The position numbers and the translations under genes were made by a program. A DNA stretch of 64,000 nt from Xanthomonas albilineans. GTDB lineage: Bacteria > Pseudomonadota > Gammaproteobacteria > Xanthomonadales > Xanthomonadaceae. The notes beneath the pieces were generated by a model. The model was given only the letters and a program-made list of their open reading frames with translations. It did no database searches and was not told where the DNA came from. Below are positions 19,429 through 29,596 of this stretch, one piece after another (the first letter of the stretch is position 1; each line of letters opens with the position of its first letter). The DNA lies in NCBI RefSeq assembly GCF_002939705.1, contig NZ_MDCB01000014.1, positions 46,585 through 110,584 on the forward strand. The letters are read 5' to 3'.

Positions 19429-19467
19429 ACCATGCAAATATAAAATTTGAGTTCAAATTTGCATGGT
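19429..19467. promoter_or_regulatory. Overlapping palindromes between fucP and the IclR gene, probable operator
   Basis: ACCATGCAAAT (19429-19439) is repeated inverted and perfectly as ATTTGCATGGT (19457-19467). Inside lies a second inverted repeat, AAATTTGA (19443-19450) with TCAAATTT (19453-19460). The AT-rich site is 70 bases upstream of fucP and is the obvious binding target for the neighbouring IclR-type regulator. Binding is inferred from position and symmetry. Confidence 0.65.
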
Positions 19468-19718
19468 GCATATTCGGCACGGGTCATCTGCGGTGTGTTC
19501 GGATGCGATCACTGAATCCTGGAGCGTTTCATGCACGTTGAAGCGAGAGACGTTGGGCGTGCGCGGTGCCTTGGTGCTGTCGTGTGGTGCGGCCTTCACT
19601 GGCGGGCACAGCGTAGGCCATGGCGCAATGCGTCAAGGCTGGCTTCGCGCGCACTGCAACGCAACGATCACGACATGCTCGCGTTTTCTCTTCGCAACGG
19701 CTGCCGGGCCTTGACGCA

Positions 19719-20474
19719 ATGATCATCCCACCGCCCAAATACCGCGCTCCTGCTTTGGACAAAGGACTGGATATCCTCGAATTGCTGGCACGCGATGCGC
19801 GGCCGATGACCATGGCCGAGATCTCGCAGGGCATCGGCCGCTCCCGCGGGGAAATCTTCCGCATGCTGCAAGTGTTGGAGGAACGTGGTTACCTGACCAA
19901 GGCTGCGGGCGATGGGGGGTATACGCTGACCAACCGCCTGTTCATGCTCGGCATGCAGCAGCCGCAGGTGCAGAACGTCACCGAGGTGGCGCTGCCGGTG
20001 ATGCGCCGCTTGGCCGACGCGATCCGTCAGCCTTGCCATCTGGTGGCGCCGTCGGACGATCAAATCGTGGTCATCGCGCAGATGGATGTGCCCAGCGACC
20101 TGGGCCTGGTGGTGCGTCCCGGTCACCGCCGTCCGTTCGCGCATTCCTCCTCCGGTCTGGTGTTGTTCGCTTTTCAGCCCGCCGATGTGCAGGAGCGGCT
20201 GTTGCAGCGGCTAGATGCCGGTGCGGTGGAATACGACCGCGCACTCTTCCTGGCGGCTGCGTGCGAGGTGCAGGCGCTTGGCTACAGCATTCGTCCCAGC
20301 GAGGCCGTGGTCGGGGTGATCGACCTGACTGCGCCGATTCTGCAACACGGCAGTGCGCGCTATACGCTCACCGTTCCTTTCATCGAACGCCGTCCACAAC
20401 AGATGGATGCGCAGGTGGCGATGCAGGCGGTGTGCGCGGCGGCAGCGCAGATCAGTGCGGCGTTGTGCACGTAA
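19719..20474 (+). CDS. IclR-family transcriptional regulator of fucose genes
   Basis: 251 aa from the ATG at 19719. An N-terminal winged helix (LDILELLARDARPMTMAEI, then SRGEIFRMLQVLEERGYL) is followed by the IclR effector-binding domain from about residue 80, ending in LTVPFIERRP. It is transcribed divergently from fucP. IclR proteins are usually repressors released by a pathway intermediate. Control of the flanking fucose genes is inferred from position and from the palindrome in the shared upstream region. Confidence 0.9.
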   Translation: MIIPPPKYRAPALDKGLDILELLARDARPMTMAEISQGIGRSRGEIFRMLQVLEERGYLTKAAGDGGYTLTNRLFMLGMQQPQVQNVTEVALPVMRRLADAIRQPCHLVAPSDDQIVVIAQMDVPSDLGLVVRPGHRRPFAHSSSGLVLFAFQPADVQERLLQRLDAGAVEYDRALFLAAACEVQALGYSIRPSEAVVGVIDLTAPILQHGSARYTLTVPFIERRPQQMDAQVAMQAVCAAAAQISAALCT

Positions 20475-20609
20475 GGCGATGCACGAAACCGTTGCGCCGT
20501 TGTGGATGATGTTTGCGTGGACCTCGAGCTGCCTGCGCATCACTGAGGATGGCTAGGAAACCTTGGGCGATTCGATTGCATGGGGCCGCGCATGGCAACG
20601 TCGCGAGGG

Positions 20610-20981
20610 TCAGCGGCGCCCGACCTGAATCGTATCCGCTTGTTCCTGCTCGATCCGTAGCGCGGTGCCTTCCAGTGCCTGGTGCATTGCCTGGCGGATG
20701 CTGATCTGTCCCTTCACGGCATTGATCTGCACGGCGGCCAGCGAGGGGTCGCGGTAGACGATCATGCAGCCGGTGGCGTGGGCCAGTTGTTGGGAAACTT
20801 CATCGAAGCGCCCGGTTGGCAGGTTGTAGGGGTGATCGGGAACGCTGTCGCACTTGCCGGTGGGCGTGGTGCTGGCGGTTGTTGAAGACGCCGTTGTGGA
20901 CGCGGTGGTGGCCGGTTTGCAGCCGGCCAGTAGCGCCACCAGGGCGAAACCGATGCAGCTGCCGCGCAAAATCTCGTTCAT
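20610..20981 (-). CDS. Lipoprotein with an isolated STN (secretin/TonB short N-terminal) domain
   Basis: 123 aa. The signal peptide ends in a lipobox LLAGC (Cys21), followed by a Thr/Ser/Ala linker and then an STN-type domain from about residue 50. The features are YNLPTGRFDEVSQQLAHATG, an internal VYRDPSLAAVQINAVKG and QAMHQALEGTALRIEQ. STN domains normally sit at the N-terminus of secretins and TonB-dependent transducers, where they contact partner proteins. Here the domain is alone on a lipid anchor, with no receptor, FecR or sigma gene next to it. Function unknown. Confidence 0.8.
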   Translation of the reverse strand: MNEILRGSCIGFALVALLAGCKPATTASTTASSTTASTTPTGKCDSVPDHPYNLPTGRFDEVSQQLAHATGCMIVYRDPSLAAVQINAVKGQISIRQAMHQALEGTALRIEQEQADTIQVGRR

Positions 20982-21160
20982 GAGGCGATTCCTAGAAGGA
21001 TTGTTTCGCAGTCTAGATCGTCTGGCTTAACCCAGCTTTGCTTCGCGCGCGCGGGCATGTGGACGCGCGTGGATGTTGGCACGGGGGTTCCAGAGCATCA
21101 TCGTCCAATGCCGTAGTGGCATTCGACGATCGGGGACCGTGACGAGCCGCGCGCGAGCGC

Positions 21161-22915
<1,755 letters not shown>

Positions 22916-23168
22916 GCGCGCTTCAGCGAATAAATAGAGCGTAAGTTTATAAGTAAAGCGCTGTCTTGGTTTGCGCCACACTGGCGGACGACGGTCCCGG
23001 CGCGTAGGCTGCGGATCAATCCACGTGCCAGATGTCCGCATGCCGTCTTCCTGTCTTGCTGCTGACGCCAGGTGCGTTGCCTGTTCGCCAGGCCTGTGCG
23101 CAGCACCGATCCGCCTGCCGTCGGTCCAGACCACGCCTGGGTTCGGTAGGCAACGCTGAGGGCCGCAC

Positions 23169-23396
23169 GTGCAGATCGCCTACCGTGCCCAGCACCTGAT
23201 CGATGCGCATCTGGCCAAGCACGCGCTGGAGGATGCCGGCATCACCGCTTTCGTGTTCGGCGAGGCATTGCTCGGCGGCGCCGGCGAACTGCCGTTCGGC
23301 GTGGTCCAGGTCTGCGTGGCCGACGAACTGCTGGAAAAGGCCCAGGAAGTGCTGATGGCGTTGGGCCTGGGTGGGTTGGTGACGCGGGCCATGTAG
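23169..23396 (+). CDS. Small DUF2007-type protein
   Basis: 75 aa with a GTG start (GTGCAG). The sequence has the DUF2007 look: an initial strand, HLIDAHLAKHALEDAGI, AFVFGE, then the glycine-rich AGELPFGVVQVCV and ELLEKAQEVL. These small ferredoxin-fold proteins are labelled putative signal-transducing and resemble GlnB-fold modules, but no function is established. It stands alone ahead of the degenerate patch at 23.45-24.0 kb. Confidence 0.75.
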   Translation: MQIAYRAQHLIDAHLAKHALEDAGITAFVFGEALLGGAGELPFGVVQVCVADELLEKAQEVLMALGLGGLVTRAM

Positions 23397-23404
23397 TTTG
23401 GGAG

Positions 23405-23420
23405 CTGGGATTGGGGATTG
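23405..23420 (+). repeat. GATTGGGGATT-type dispersed intergenic motif
   Basis: TGGGATTGGGGATTGG, the same GGGGATTGG(G)GAT motif that builds the hairpin at 62223-62273. It sits at the edge of the gene-debris patch. Motifs of this type recur in Xanthomonas intergenic DNA. Confidence 0.5.
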
Positions 23421-23449
23421 GCAAAAGCGGGGGTGGGGGTCGCTGTTGC

Positions 23450-23590
23450 GAACTCGGCGGCGATGTTCTGCCGTTCGACGCTGTAGATCGCCACCAGCGC
23501 TGCCACGAGCAGCAACAGCGGCAGCGCCACCAGGGCCAGGCTCTTGCGGGTCAGCGGCCAGTCGTTCCAGCGCCGTGCCAGCGCCCTCAC
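23450..23590 (-). pseudogene. Remnant: N-terminus of a CHASE3-type sensor kinase
   Basis: From the GTG at 23590, 47 codons encode a charged start, WPLTRKS, a strong transmembrane helix (LALVALPLLLLVAALVAIYS) and VERQNIAAEF. This is the typical beginning of a Xanthomonas CHASE3-domain histidine kinase. After AAEF the similarity stops and the frame runs into a low-complexity GATTGGGG motif and then antisense of the DUF2007 gene. The sensor, kinase and receiver parts are absent, so this is a 5' fragment left by deletion or rearrangement. Confidence 0.6.
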
Positions 23591-23606
23591 CGCGCCACTC
23601 CGGCCT

Positions 23607-23998
23607 GTGTCGCGAGTACCGCCGCTGGAACGCGGCGCTGGCGCAAGCGCGTGGCCGACCTGTACGCCCGCGAACGCCGTGCTGCTGCCGACCGTGTCCA
23701 ACACAAGGTCCGCGCCAGCCGCGCCGAGATCGAGGACGACTTCAGCCACTTCCTCGCGGCCAAGCCGCGCGGCACCATCAACTATCGCCAGGTGCGGCGG
23801 CTCGACGACGACAGCGCGGTCGATGCCGGCGTCTACACGTTCCCCCTGAACAATGCTGACGGCAGCATTGTTCAGGTGCAGGCGCGCTACAGCTTCGTGT
23901 ACGAGAAGCGCAATGGCCGCTGGCTGATCATCAACCACCATAGCTCGGTGATGCCGGAGCCGGTCGCCGTCGCCACCGCGGCCCCGGGGCGCACTTGA
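23607..23998 (+). pseudogene. Frameshifted SgcJ/EcaC-type SnoaL-like protein gene
   Basis: Three reading frames each carry consecutive pieces of one NTF2-like protein. Frame 1 has YRRWNAALAQ around 23620-23645. Frame 2 has RVADLYA from 23648. Frame 3 has ANAVLLPTVSN at about 23670-23702. Frame 2 resumes with KVRASRAEIEDDFSHFLA and continues to the stop through GVYTFPLNN and RYSFVYEKRNGRWLI. The breaks lie near 23646, 23669 and 23702, and the last two compensate each other. The real N-terminus is missing. A truncated product from an internal start is possible but unlikely to be functional. Confidence 0.75.
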
Positions 23999-24059
23999 AA
24001 GCCAGGCCCGGCAGTGCCATCCACAGGGCATCGCCCCGTCGCTGCCAGGAGTCCATGCC

Positions 24060-24710
24060 ATGTTGGGAATCGGTGCCTTCAAGCAGCGCCTGCCGCGTCC
24101 GGGCGAGAGCCTGCCCGGGCGGGCGGAACCGCTGCCGCTGTACAACCGTCATTTCGTCAACGGCCAGCCGTTGCGCGATGTCTTCGCCGGTCTGCAGCAG
24201 GTGCAGTTTGGCCTTGGTTGCTTCTGGGGCGCCGAGCGTGCCTTCTGGTCGCTGCCAGGCGTGTTCACCACGGCGGTGGGCTATGCCGGCGGCGAAACCC
24301 CGCATCCGACGTACCGCGAAGTGTGTTCGGGCCAGACCGGCCATACCGAGGCGGTGCTGGTGGTGTTCGATCCGCACGTGACGAGCTTCGCGCAGCTGTT
24401 GCAGACCTTCTGGGAAAGCCACGATCCGACCCAGGGCATGCGCCAGGGCAACGACCTCGGGACCCAGTACCGCTCGGCGATCTATTGCGCCACGCAGGAG
24501 CAGTACGCTGCGGCAATCGCCAGCCGCGATGCCTATCAGCAGCGTCTACATGAGGCCGGCTATGGCGCGATCACCACCGAGATTCGTCTGCCGGCGCCGC
24601 CGTTCTATTACGCAGAGGACGAACACCAGCAGTATCTGGCCAAGAATCCAGGGGGCTATTGCGGCCTGGGTGGGACCGGCGTCGGTTGTCCGCTCGGTCT
24701 GGAAGTCTGA
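24060..24710 (+). CDS. msrA: Peptide methionine sulfoxide reductase A
   Basis: 216 aa with a CAGGAG ribosome binding site. The catalytic motif GCFWGAE is present with Cys54. The C-terminal [15 protein letters not shown] contains the recycling cysteines, as in E. coli MsrA (212 aa). It reduces S-methionine sulfoxide in oxidised proteins using thioredoxin. It is convergent with tal (23 bases between stops). Oxidative-stress genes oxyR-ahpF-ahpC follow within 5 kb but are on another transcript. Confidence 0.96.
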   Translation: MLGIGAFKQRLPRPGESLPGRAEPLPLYNRHFVNGQPLRDVFAGLQQVQFGLGCFWGAERAFWSLPGVFTTAVGYAGGETPHPTYREVCSGQTGHTEAVLVVFDPHVTSFAQLLQTFWESHDPTQGMRQGNDLGTQYRSAIYCATQEQYAAAIASRDAYQQRLHEAGYGAITTEIRLPAPPFYYAEDEHQQYLAKNPGGYCGLGGTGVGCPLGLEV

Positions 24711-24733
24711 GCGGCGGCGTCTGGGCAGCCGAT

Positions 24734-25702
24734 TCAGCCGGCCAACTTCTGCCGGATGGTATCGCGTAGTGCTTGCAGATCCTTGGCGAAGGTGTCGATG
24801 CCGCTGGTCAGCTTTTCGGTCGCCATCGGATCGGCGGCCAGGTCGGCCGCGAAGCGCTGCGCGTCGATCGGGGGCACGCTGACGCCGTCGGCCCGGCCCG
24901 GCGAGAGCTTGCGCGGTAGTGGGCCGTAGTCGGCGTCGAGCTTTTCCAGCAGGTCCGGCGAGATGGTCAGCCGGTCGCAGCCAGCCAGCGCCTCGATCTG
25001 CGCGGTGGAACGGAACGAAGCCCCCATCACCACGGTCTGCAAGCCGCGGCGTTTGAACTCGGCGTACACGTCGCGCACGAACTGCACGCCAGGGTCCTCG
25101 TCGATGCTGGCTGGGGTCTGGCCATGCGCCACGTACCAGTCGAGCATGCGGCCGACGAATGGCGAGTGCAGAAACGCCCCGGCCTCGGCGCAGGCCAGCG
25201 CCTGGGTGCGGTTGAAGACCAGGGTCAGGTTGCAGTCGATGCCGTCCTTCTGCAATTGCCGCGCCGCTTCGATGCCTTCCCAGGTGGCGGCGACCTTGAT
25301 CAGGATCCGTTCCTTGGCGATGCCGCGCTCGGCATACATGGCGATGAATTTATGCGCCTTGGCGATTGTGGCGGCGGTGTCGTGGGCGAGGTCGGCGTCC
25401 ACTTCGGTGGACACGCGCCCGGGCACCAGTGTGCTGAGTCGGCTGCCGACGCCGATGGTCAGGCGGTCGGCGATTTCGTCGACCAGGGTGGCACGCTCGC
25501 CATTTTGGCTGTGCGCCCAGGCCAGTGCCTCGTCGATCAGGTCGGCATAGACCGGCAGGTCCAGCGCCTTTTTCACCAGGGTCGGGTTGGTGGTGCAGTC
25601 CACCGGCTTGAGTCGCTTGATCGCGTCATAGTCGCCGGTATCGGCCACGACCACGGACAATTCGCGCAACTGGGCCAGTTTGGAGGAAGCGGAAGAGGTC
25701 AT
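24734..25702 (-). CDS. tal: Transaldolase (TalB type)
   Basis: 322 aa. The TalB-class sequence begins with [20 protein letters not shown] and has [13 protein letters not shown] near 36-48. The Schiff-base Lys136 lies in [11 protein letters not shown]. It transfers dihydroxyacetone units between sedoheptulose-7-P and glyceraldehyde-3-P in the pentose phosphate pathway. It lies downstream of oxyR on the same strand, but 283 bases away with a strong hairpin between, so it is probably transcribed separately. Confidence 0.97.
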   Translation of the reverse strand: MTSSASSKLAQLRELSVVVADTGDYDAIKRLKPVDCTTNPTLVKKALDLPVYADLIDEALAWAHSQNGERATLVDEIADRLTIGVGSRLSTLVPGRVSTEVDADLAHDTAATIAKAHKFIAMYAERGIAKERILIKVAATWEGIEAARQLQKDGIDCNLTLVFNRTQALACAEAGAFLHSPFVGRMLDWYVAHGQTPASIDEDPGVQFVRDVYAEFKRRGLQTVVMGASFRSTAQIEALAGCDRLTISPDLLEKLDADYGPLPRKLSPGRADGVSVPPIDAQRFAADLAADPMATEKLTSGIDTFAKDLQALRDTIRQKLAG

Positions 25703-25779
25703 CGGTAACTCTCGATACGAGTGAAAAGAAGGCGGATGACCTGCTACGTTAACGCGCTGCGTGAGTGTTGTCGCCTTCG

Positions 25780-25818
25780 ACGTGCTTCATCGCGGCCACA
25801 GGCCGCGATGAAGCACGT
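25780..25818. terminator. Perfect 18-bp hairpin with a 3-base loop between oxyR and tal
   Basis: ACGTGCTTCATCGCGGCC (25780-25797) followed after ACA by its exact reverse complement (25801-25818). It lies between the oxyR stop and the tal start, both minus strand. It may terminate oxyR transcription or act as a processing/REP-like structure. No T run is present. Confidence 0.65.
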
Positions 25819-25833
25819 GTGGTTGGAGGCGTG

Positions 25834-25855
25834 TCGGTCGCGATGGTGCGACCGA
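25834..25855. repeat. Second small hairpin downstream of oxyR
   Basis: TCGGTCGC (25834-25841) and GCGACCGA (25848-25855) form a perfect 8-bp stem with a 6-base loop, 16 bases from the larger 18-bp hairpin. Together they form a tandem structured block in the oxyR-tal spacer. Confidence 0.5.
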
Positions 25856-25984
25856 GATTCAGGCTGGGCAGGGTGCTGTCCCGCGCGAGGTTGCAGCGTG
25901 ATGCGGCTGTGCGTGCGAGGTCGTTGTGCAGACACGCCGGCATCGATGCGATGTCAGGCGACTGCGCGTACGAGCCCTCGCCGC

Positions 25985-26935
25985 TCAGGTGACGGCTTGC
26001 TGCTGTGCCGCCGCGTGCGTCTGCGGCGGCAGCACGAACAACTCGCTCGGCAAGGTCTTGAACAGCTGCGCCAGTTGTTGCAGAAACTCGCTCATCGCCG
26101 AACTGCGCCGCCACAGCATGGCGATGCGGCGGCTTGGTCCGCAACTGTGATCGAAATTGAGCAGGCGGATGTTGGACGGGTTGGTTACCGGCGGCTGTAC
26201 CGCCAGCAACGGCAGCAGGGTCACGCCGACATTGGCGGCGACCATTTGGCGCAGCGTTTCCAGGCTGGTGGCCTGGAATTCGGCTTTTTCCGTCGCCCCG
26301 GCGAGGTGGCATACGTCCAATGCCTGGTCGCGTAGGCAGTGCCCGTCTTCGAGCAACAGCAGGCGTTGCGCGTGCAGTGCGTCCAGGGTGAGTGGCGCCT
26401 GCTGCTCGGCCAGTGGATGCGGATCGGAGACGGCCAGCACGAACGGCTCTTCGAAGAGAAATTCGGCATGCAACTGCTCGTCGTGCAGTGGCAGTGCCAG
26501 CAGGGCCGCGTCCAGGCGACCCTCGCGCAGGCGGCTCAGCAGTACGTCGCTCTTTTCTTCGATCAACAGCAGTTCCAGGTGCGGGAAGCGTGCGCGCACC
26601 TTCGGGATCACGTGCGGTAGCAGGTACGGCCCCAGTGTCGGGAAAATGCCCAGGCGTACCGTGCCGGCCTCTGGATCCTGGCTGCGCCGCGCGGCTTCTT
26701 TCATCTGCTCGATTTCGGCGACGATGCTACGCGCCCGGCTGGCCGCCTCGCGTCCGGCCGGAGTCAGCATGACCTTGCGTGGCGCACGCTCGACCAACGG
26801 TACGCCGAGTTCGTCTTCGAGTTTCTTGATCTGTGTCGACAGCGTCGGTTGGCTGACGAAGCATGCGGCGGCGGCGCGCCCGAAATGCTTGTGATCGGCC
26901 AGCGCTACCAGGTATTTGAGATCACGCAGGTTCAT
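25985..26935 (-). CDS. oxyR: Hydrogen peroxide-sensing LysR-type regulator OxyR
   Basis: 316 aa from the ATG at 26935. An N-terminal LysR helix-turn-helix (MNLRDLKYLVALADHKHFGR, then SQPTLSTQIKKLEDELG) is followed by the regulatory domain with redox cysteines Cys200 and Cys209 in GHCLRDQALDVC, which form the H2O2-induced disulphide. It lies downstream of ahpF on the same strand (87-base gap), the order known in Xanthomonas. A well-matched OxyR site precedes ahpC. It activates peroxide defence genes when oxidised. Confidence 0.97.
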   Translation of the reverse strand: MNLRDLKYLVALADHKHFGRAAAACFVSQPTLSTQIKKLEDELGVPLVERAPRKVMLTPAGREAASRARSIVAEIEQMKEAARRSQDPEAGTVRLGIFPTLGPYLLPHVIPKVRARFPHLELLLIEEKSDVLLSRLREGRLDAALLALPLHDEQLHAEFLFEEPFVLAVSDPHPLAEQQAPLTLDALHAQRLLLLEDGHCLRDQALDVCHLAGATEKAEFQATSLETLRQMVAANVGVTLLPLLAVQPPVTNPSNIRLLNFDHSCGPSRRIAMLWRRSSAMSEFLQQLAQLFKTLPSELFVLPPQTHAAAQQQAVT

Positions 26936-27022
26936 CGGCGAGTTCCTTTGGCACGCAAGGCGGGGAGACGGCGCAGAGCCACAGCATAGCCCCACGCCGG
27001 TCGGCGGCGTGGGGCGAAGACA

Positions 27023-28612
27023 TCAAGCCGCCTCGGCGATGCCGCCGGCGACCGGCGCGCTGTGGCGAATCAGATGGTCGAACGCGCTCAGCGCCGCCTT
27101 GGAGCCTTCGCCCATGGCGATGATGATCTGCTTGTACGGTACCGTGGTCGCGTCGCCAGCGGCGAACACGCCCGGTTGCGAGGTTTGGCCGCGCTCGTCG
27201 ATCACGATTTCGCCGCGTGGCGACAAGGCGACCGCGCCTTGCAGCCATTCGGTGTTAGGCAGCAACCCGATCTGCACGAAGATGCCTTCCAGCGCCAATT
27301 GGTGGACAGCGTCGCCGACACGGTCTTTGTACATCAGGCCGGTGACCTTCTGACCGTCGCCGAGCACCTCGGTGCTCTGCGCGTTGACGATGATGTCCAC
27401 GTTGCCCAGGCTGCGCAGCTTGCGCTGCAGCACGTCGTCGGCGCGCAGCTTGCTGTCGAACTCGACCAGGGTGACGTGGCTGACGATGCCGGCCAGGTCG
27501 ATTGCTGCTTCCACGCCGGAGTTGCCGCCGCCGATCACCGCGACGCGTTTGCCCTTGAACAACGGGCCGTCGCAGTGCGGGCAGTAGGCCACGCCCTTGT
27601 TGCGATATTGATCCTCGCCCGGCACGTTCATCTGCCGCCAGCGCGCGCCGGTGGACAGGATCACCGTGCGGCTCTTCAGCGACGCACCATTGGCCAGTTT
27701 GACCTCGACCAGGCCGTCGGCCCCGGCCGGAATCAATTGCTCGGCGCGCTGTAGGCTCATGATGTCCACGTCGTACTGGCGCACATGCTGCTCCAGTGCC
27801 GCGGCCATCTTCGGGCCTTCGGTTTCCTGCACCGAAATGAAATTTTCGATTGCCATGGTGTCCAGCACCTGGCCGCCGAACCGCTCGGCTGCCACGCCGG
27901 TGCGGATGCCCTTGCGTGCGGCGTAGATCGCCGCCGCCGCGCCGGCTGGGCCGCCGCCGACCACCAACACGTCGAATGGCGCCTTGGCCGCGATCGCCGC
28001 CGCCTCGCGTTTGGCCGCGCCGGTGTCGAGCTTGGCGACGATTTGCTCCAGGCTCATACGTCCCTGGTCGAACACTTCGCCGTTGAGGTAGACGGTGGGC
28101 ACCGACATGATCTGCCGTGTTTCCACCTCCTCCTGGAACAGCGCGCCATCGATGGCCACGTGCTGGATGTTCGGGTTCAGCACCGCGGCTAGGTTCAGCG
28201 CCTGTACGACGTCCGGACAGTTTTGGCAGGACAGCGAGAAATAGGTTTCGAAACGGTATTCGCCGGGCAGGTGGCGCACCTGCTCGATCAGCTCCGCGGT
28301 GGCCTTGGACGGATAACCGCCGACTTGCAGCAACGCCAGCACCAGCGAGGTGAATTCGTGGCCCATCGGGAGCCCGGCGAAGCGCAGGTGGATGTCCTGA
28401 CCGGGGCTGTTGAGTGCGAACGAGGGCGTGCGCTCGTCGCTGTCGCGGTGCACATCCAAGGTGATCTTGTCCGAGAGCAGCACCAGTTCTTCGAGCAGAT
28501 CGAGCATCTCGCGCGATTTGGCACCGTCGTCCACCGACGCGGCAATATGGATGGGCCGCACGACCCGCTCCAGATAGGCTTTCAACTGCGTTTTCAGATC
28601 GGCATCCAACAT
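27023..28612 (-). CDS. ahpF: Alkyl hydroperoxide reductase subunit F
   Basis: 529 aa from the ATG at 28612. The frame continues upstream into ahpC antisense-frame sequence and is ignored there. The N-terminal tandem thioredoxin-fold domain has a CxxC (SCQNCPDV). A thioredoxin-reductase-like flavoprotein follows with FAD motif [19 protein letters not shown], redox CPHCDG, and NAD motif [19 protein letters not shown]. It passes electrons from NADH to AhpC. It lies between ahpC and oxyR, with a strong hairpin in the ahpC-ahpF spacer. Confidence 0.97.
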   Translation of the reverse strand: MLDADLKTQLKAYLERVVRPIHIAASVDDGAKSREMLDLLEELVLLSDKITLDVHRDSDERTPSFALNSPGQDIHLRFAGLPMGHEFTSLVLALLQVGGYPSKATAELIEQVRHLPGEYRFETYFSLSCQNCPDVVQALNLAAVLNPNIQHVAIDGALFQEEVETRQIMSVPTVYLNGEVFDQGRMSLEQIVAKLDTGAAKREAAAIAAKAPFDVLVVGGGPAGAAAAIYAARKGIRTGVAAERFGGQVLDTMAIENFISVQETEGPKMAAALEQHVRQYDVDIMSLQRAEQLIPAGADGLVEVKLANGASLKSRTVILSTGARWRQMNVPGEDQYRNKGVAYCPHCDGPLFKGKRVAVIGGGNSGVEAAIDLAGIVSHVTLVEFDSKLRADDVLQRKLRSLGNVDIIVNAQSTEVLGDGQKVTGLMYKDRVGDAVHQLALEGIFVQIGLLPNTEWLQGAVALSPRGEIVIDERGQTSQPGVFAAGDATTVPYKQIIIAMGEGSKAALSAFDHLIRHSAPVAGGIAEAA

Positions 28613-28692
28613 GGCGGACTCCTGACGTTGGGCAAAGCGAGGGGGAGGCGCGACTGCCGCACGGGCAGCCGGTCGCCAAGCAACTGGGAGGA

Positions 28693-28749
28693 GGGGTGAA
28701 CCGCAGCCGACAGGCGCGCGTTGCGCCATCACCGGCTGCGGTTCACCCC
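28693..28749. terminator. Long hairpin between ahpC and ahpF, possible terminator/attenuator
   Basis: GGGGTGAACCGCAGCCG (28693-28709) is repeated inverted and perfectly as CGGCTGCGGTTCACCCC (28733-28749). The loop contains its own smaller stem GGCGC/GCGCC (28713-28717 and 28723-28727). It lies in the ahpC-ahpF spacer and could reduce readthrough from the strong ahpC promoter. Confidence 0.65.
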
Positions 28750-28788
28750 CACCCCCGCCAGAGCGGCGGAGATGGGAGTGGACGTGGT

Positions 28789-29355
28789 TTAGATCTTGCC
28801 GACCAGGTCCAGCGACGGCTTCAGGGTCTTTTCGCCTTCCTTCCACTTGGCCGGGCACACCTCGCCCGGGTGCGAGGCGACGAACTGCGCGGCCTTGAGT
28901 TTGCGCAGGGTCTCGGTGACGTCGCGGGCGATGGCGTTGTCGTGGATTTCGACGGTCTTGATCACGCCTTCCGGATTGATGACGAAGGTGCCCCGCAGGG
29001 CCAGACCCTCGTGCTCGATGTGCACGCCGAAAGCACGGGTCAGTTGGTGGGTCGGGTCGCCGACCAGCGGGAAGCGGGCCTTGCCCACCGCAGGGGAGGT
29101 TTCGTGCCACACCTTGTGCGAAAAATGGGTGTCTGTTGTGACGATGTAGACCTCGGCGCCGATCTTCTGGAACTCGGCATAGTGCTCGGCAGCGTCTTCC
29201 ACTTCGGTCGGGCAGTTGAAGGTGAAGGCGGCCGGCATGAAGATCAGGACCGACCACTTGCCCTTCAGATCCGCATCCGTCACTTCGATGAATTCACCGT
29301 TGCGGTAGGCGTTGGCCTTGAATGGCTGGACCTGGGTGTTGATCAAAGACGACAT
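28789..29355 (-). CDS. ahpC: Alkyl hydroperoxide reductase subunit C (2-Cys peroxiredoxin)
   Basis: 188 aa from the ATG at 29355; 15 upstream codons are excluded. Peroxidatic Cys48 lies in AFTFNCPTE, with resolving Cys167 in GEVCPAKW. Length matches E. coli AhpC (187 aa). It reduces H2O2 and organic hydroperoxides and is recycled by AhpF. It is the first gene of the ahpC-ahpF-oxyR cluster, with an OxyR-type binding site about 80-116 bases upstream of the start. Confidence 0.97.
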   Translation of the reverse strand: MSSLINTQVQPFKANAYRNGEFIEVTDADLKGKWSVLIFMPAAFTFNCPTEVEDAAEHYAEFQKIGAEVYIVTTDTHFSHKVWHETSPAVGKARFPLVGDPTHQLTRAFGVHIEHEGLALRGTFVINPEGVIKTVEIHDNAIARDVTETLRKLKAAQFVASHPGEVCPAKWKEGEKTLKPSLDLVGKI

Positions 29356-29434
29356 GGAGTTTCCTCGTGGTTGGGGGAGAGGGGGTGGGGGATGGAGCAA
29401 GGGTGATGATAGGAGCAGAGGATAGGTTCCTCAA

Positions 29435-29471
29435 ATCGATTAATGGAATTAAATAGATAGATATTTCCTAT
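29435..29471. promoter_or_regulatory. OxyR binding site upstream of ahpC
   Basis: Four tetranucleotides at the exact 7-base spacing of the OxyR consensus ATAG-N7-CTAT-N7-ATAG-N7-CTAT: ATCG (29435-29438), GAAT (29446-29449), ATAG (29457-29460) and CTAT (29468-29471). That is 13 of 16 matches, with the last two perfect. It lies between divergent ahpC and prmC in an AT-rich island. Confidence 0.75.
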
Positions 29472-29596
29472 CGTTATTCAAGTCTGGCTCTTTGCTGCAC
29501 TGCGGTGACGCCATCGTGTGCTGCCCGGCAGGTGCAGGTAGCGGAGAGGGTTCTACCACGTTGGCTTTTCCAGCTCGCTGGGTCATCGTGATACCG

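Noticed and set aside
20540..20560. GAGGATGGCTAGGAAACC resembling one terminus of the 6-7 kb repeat elements
   Set aside because: Too many mismatches and no partner inverted end nearby, so I do not call it a third copy.
27255..28679. 474-aa frame overlapping ahpF on the same strand
   Set aside because: It is an Arg/Gly-rich frame shadow of ahpF, typical of high-GC DNA.
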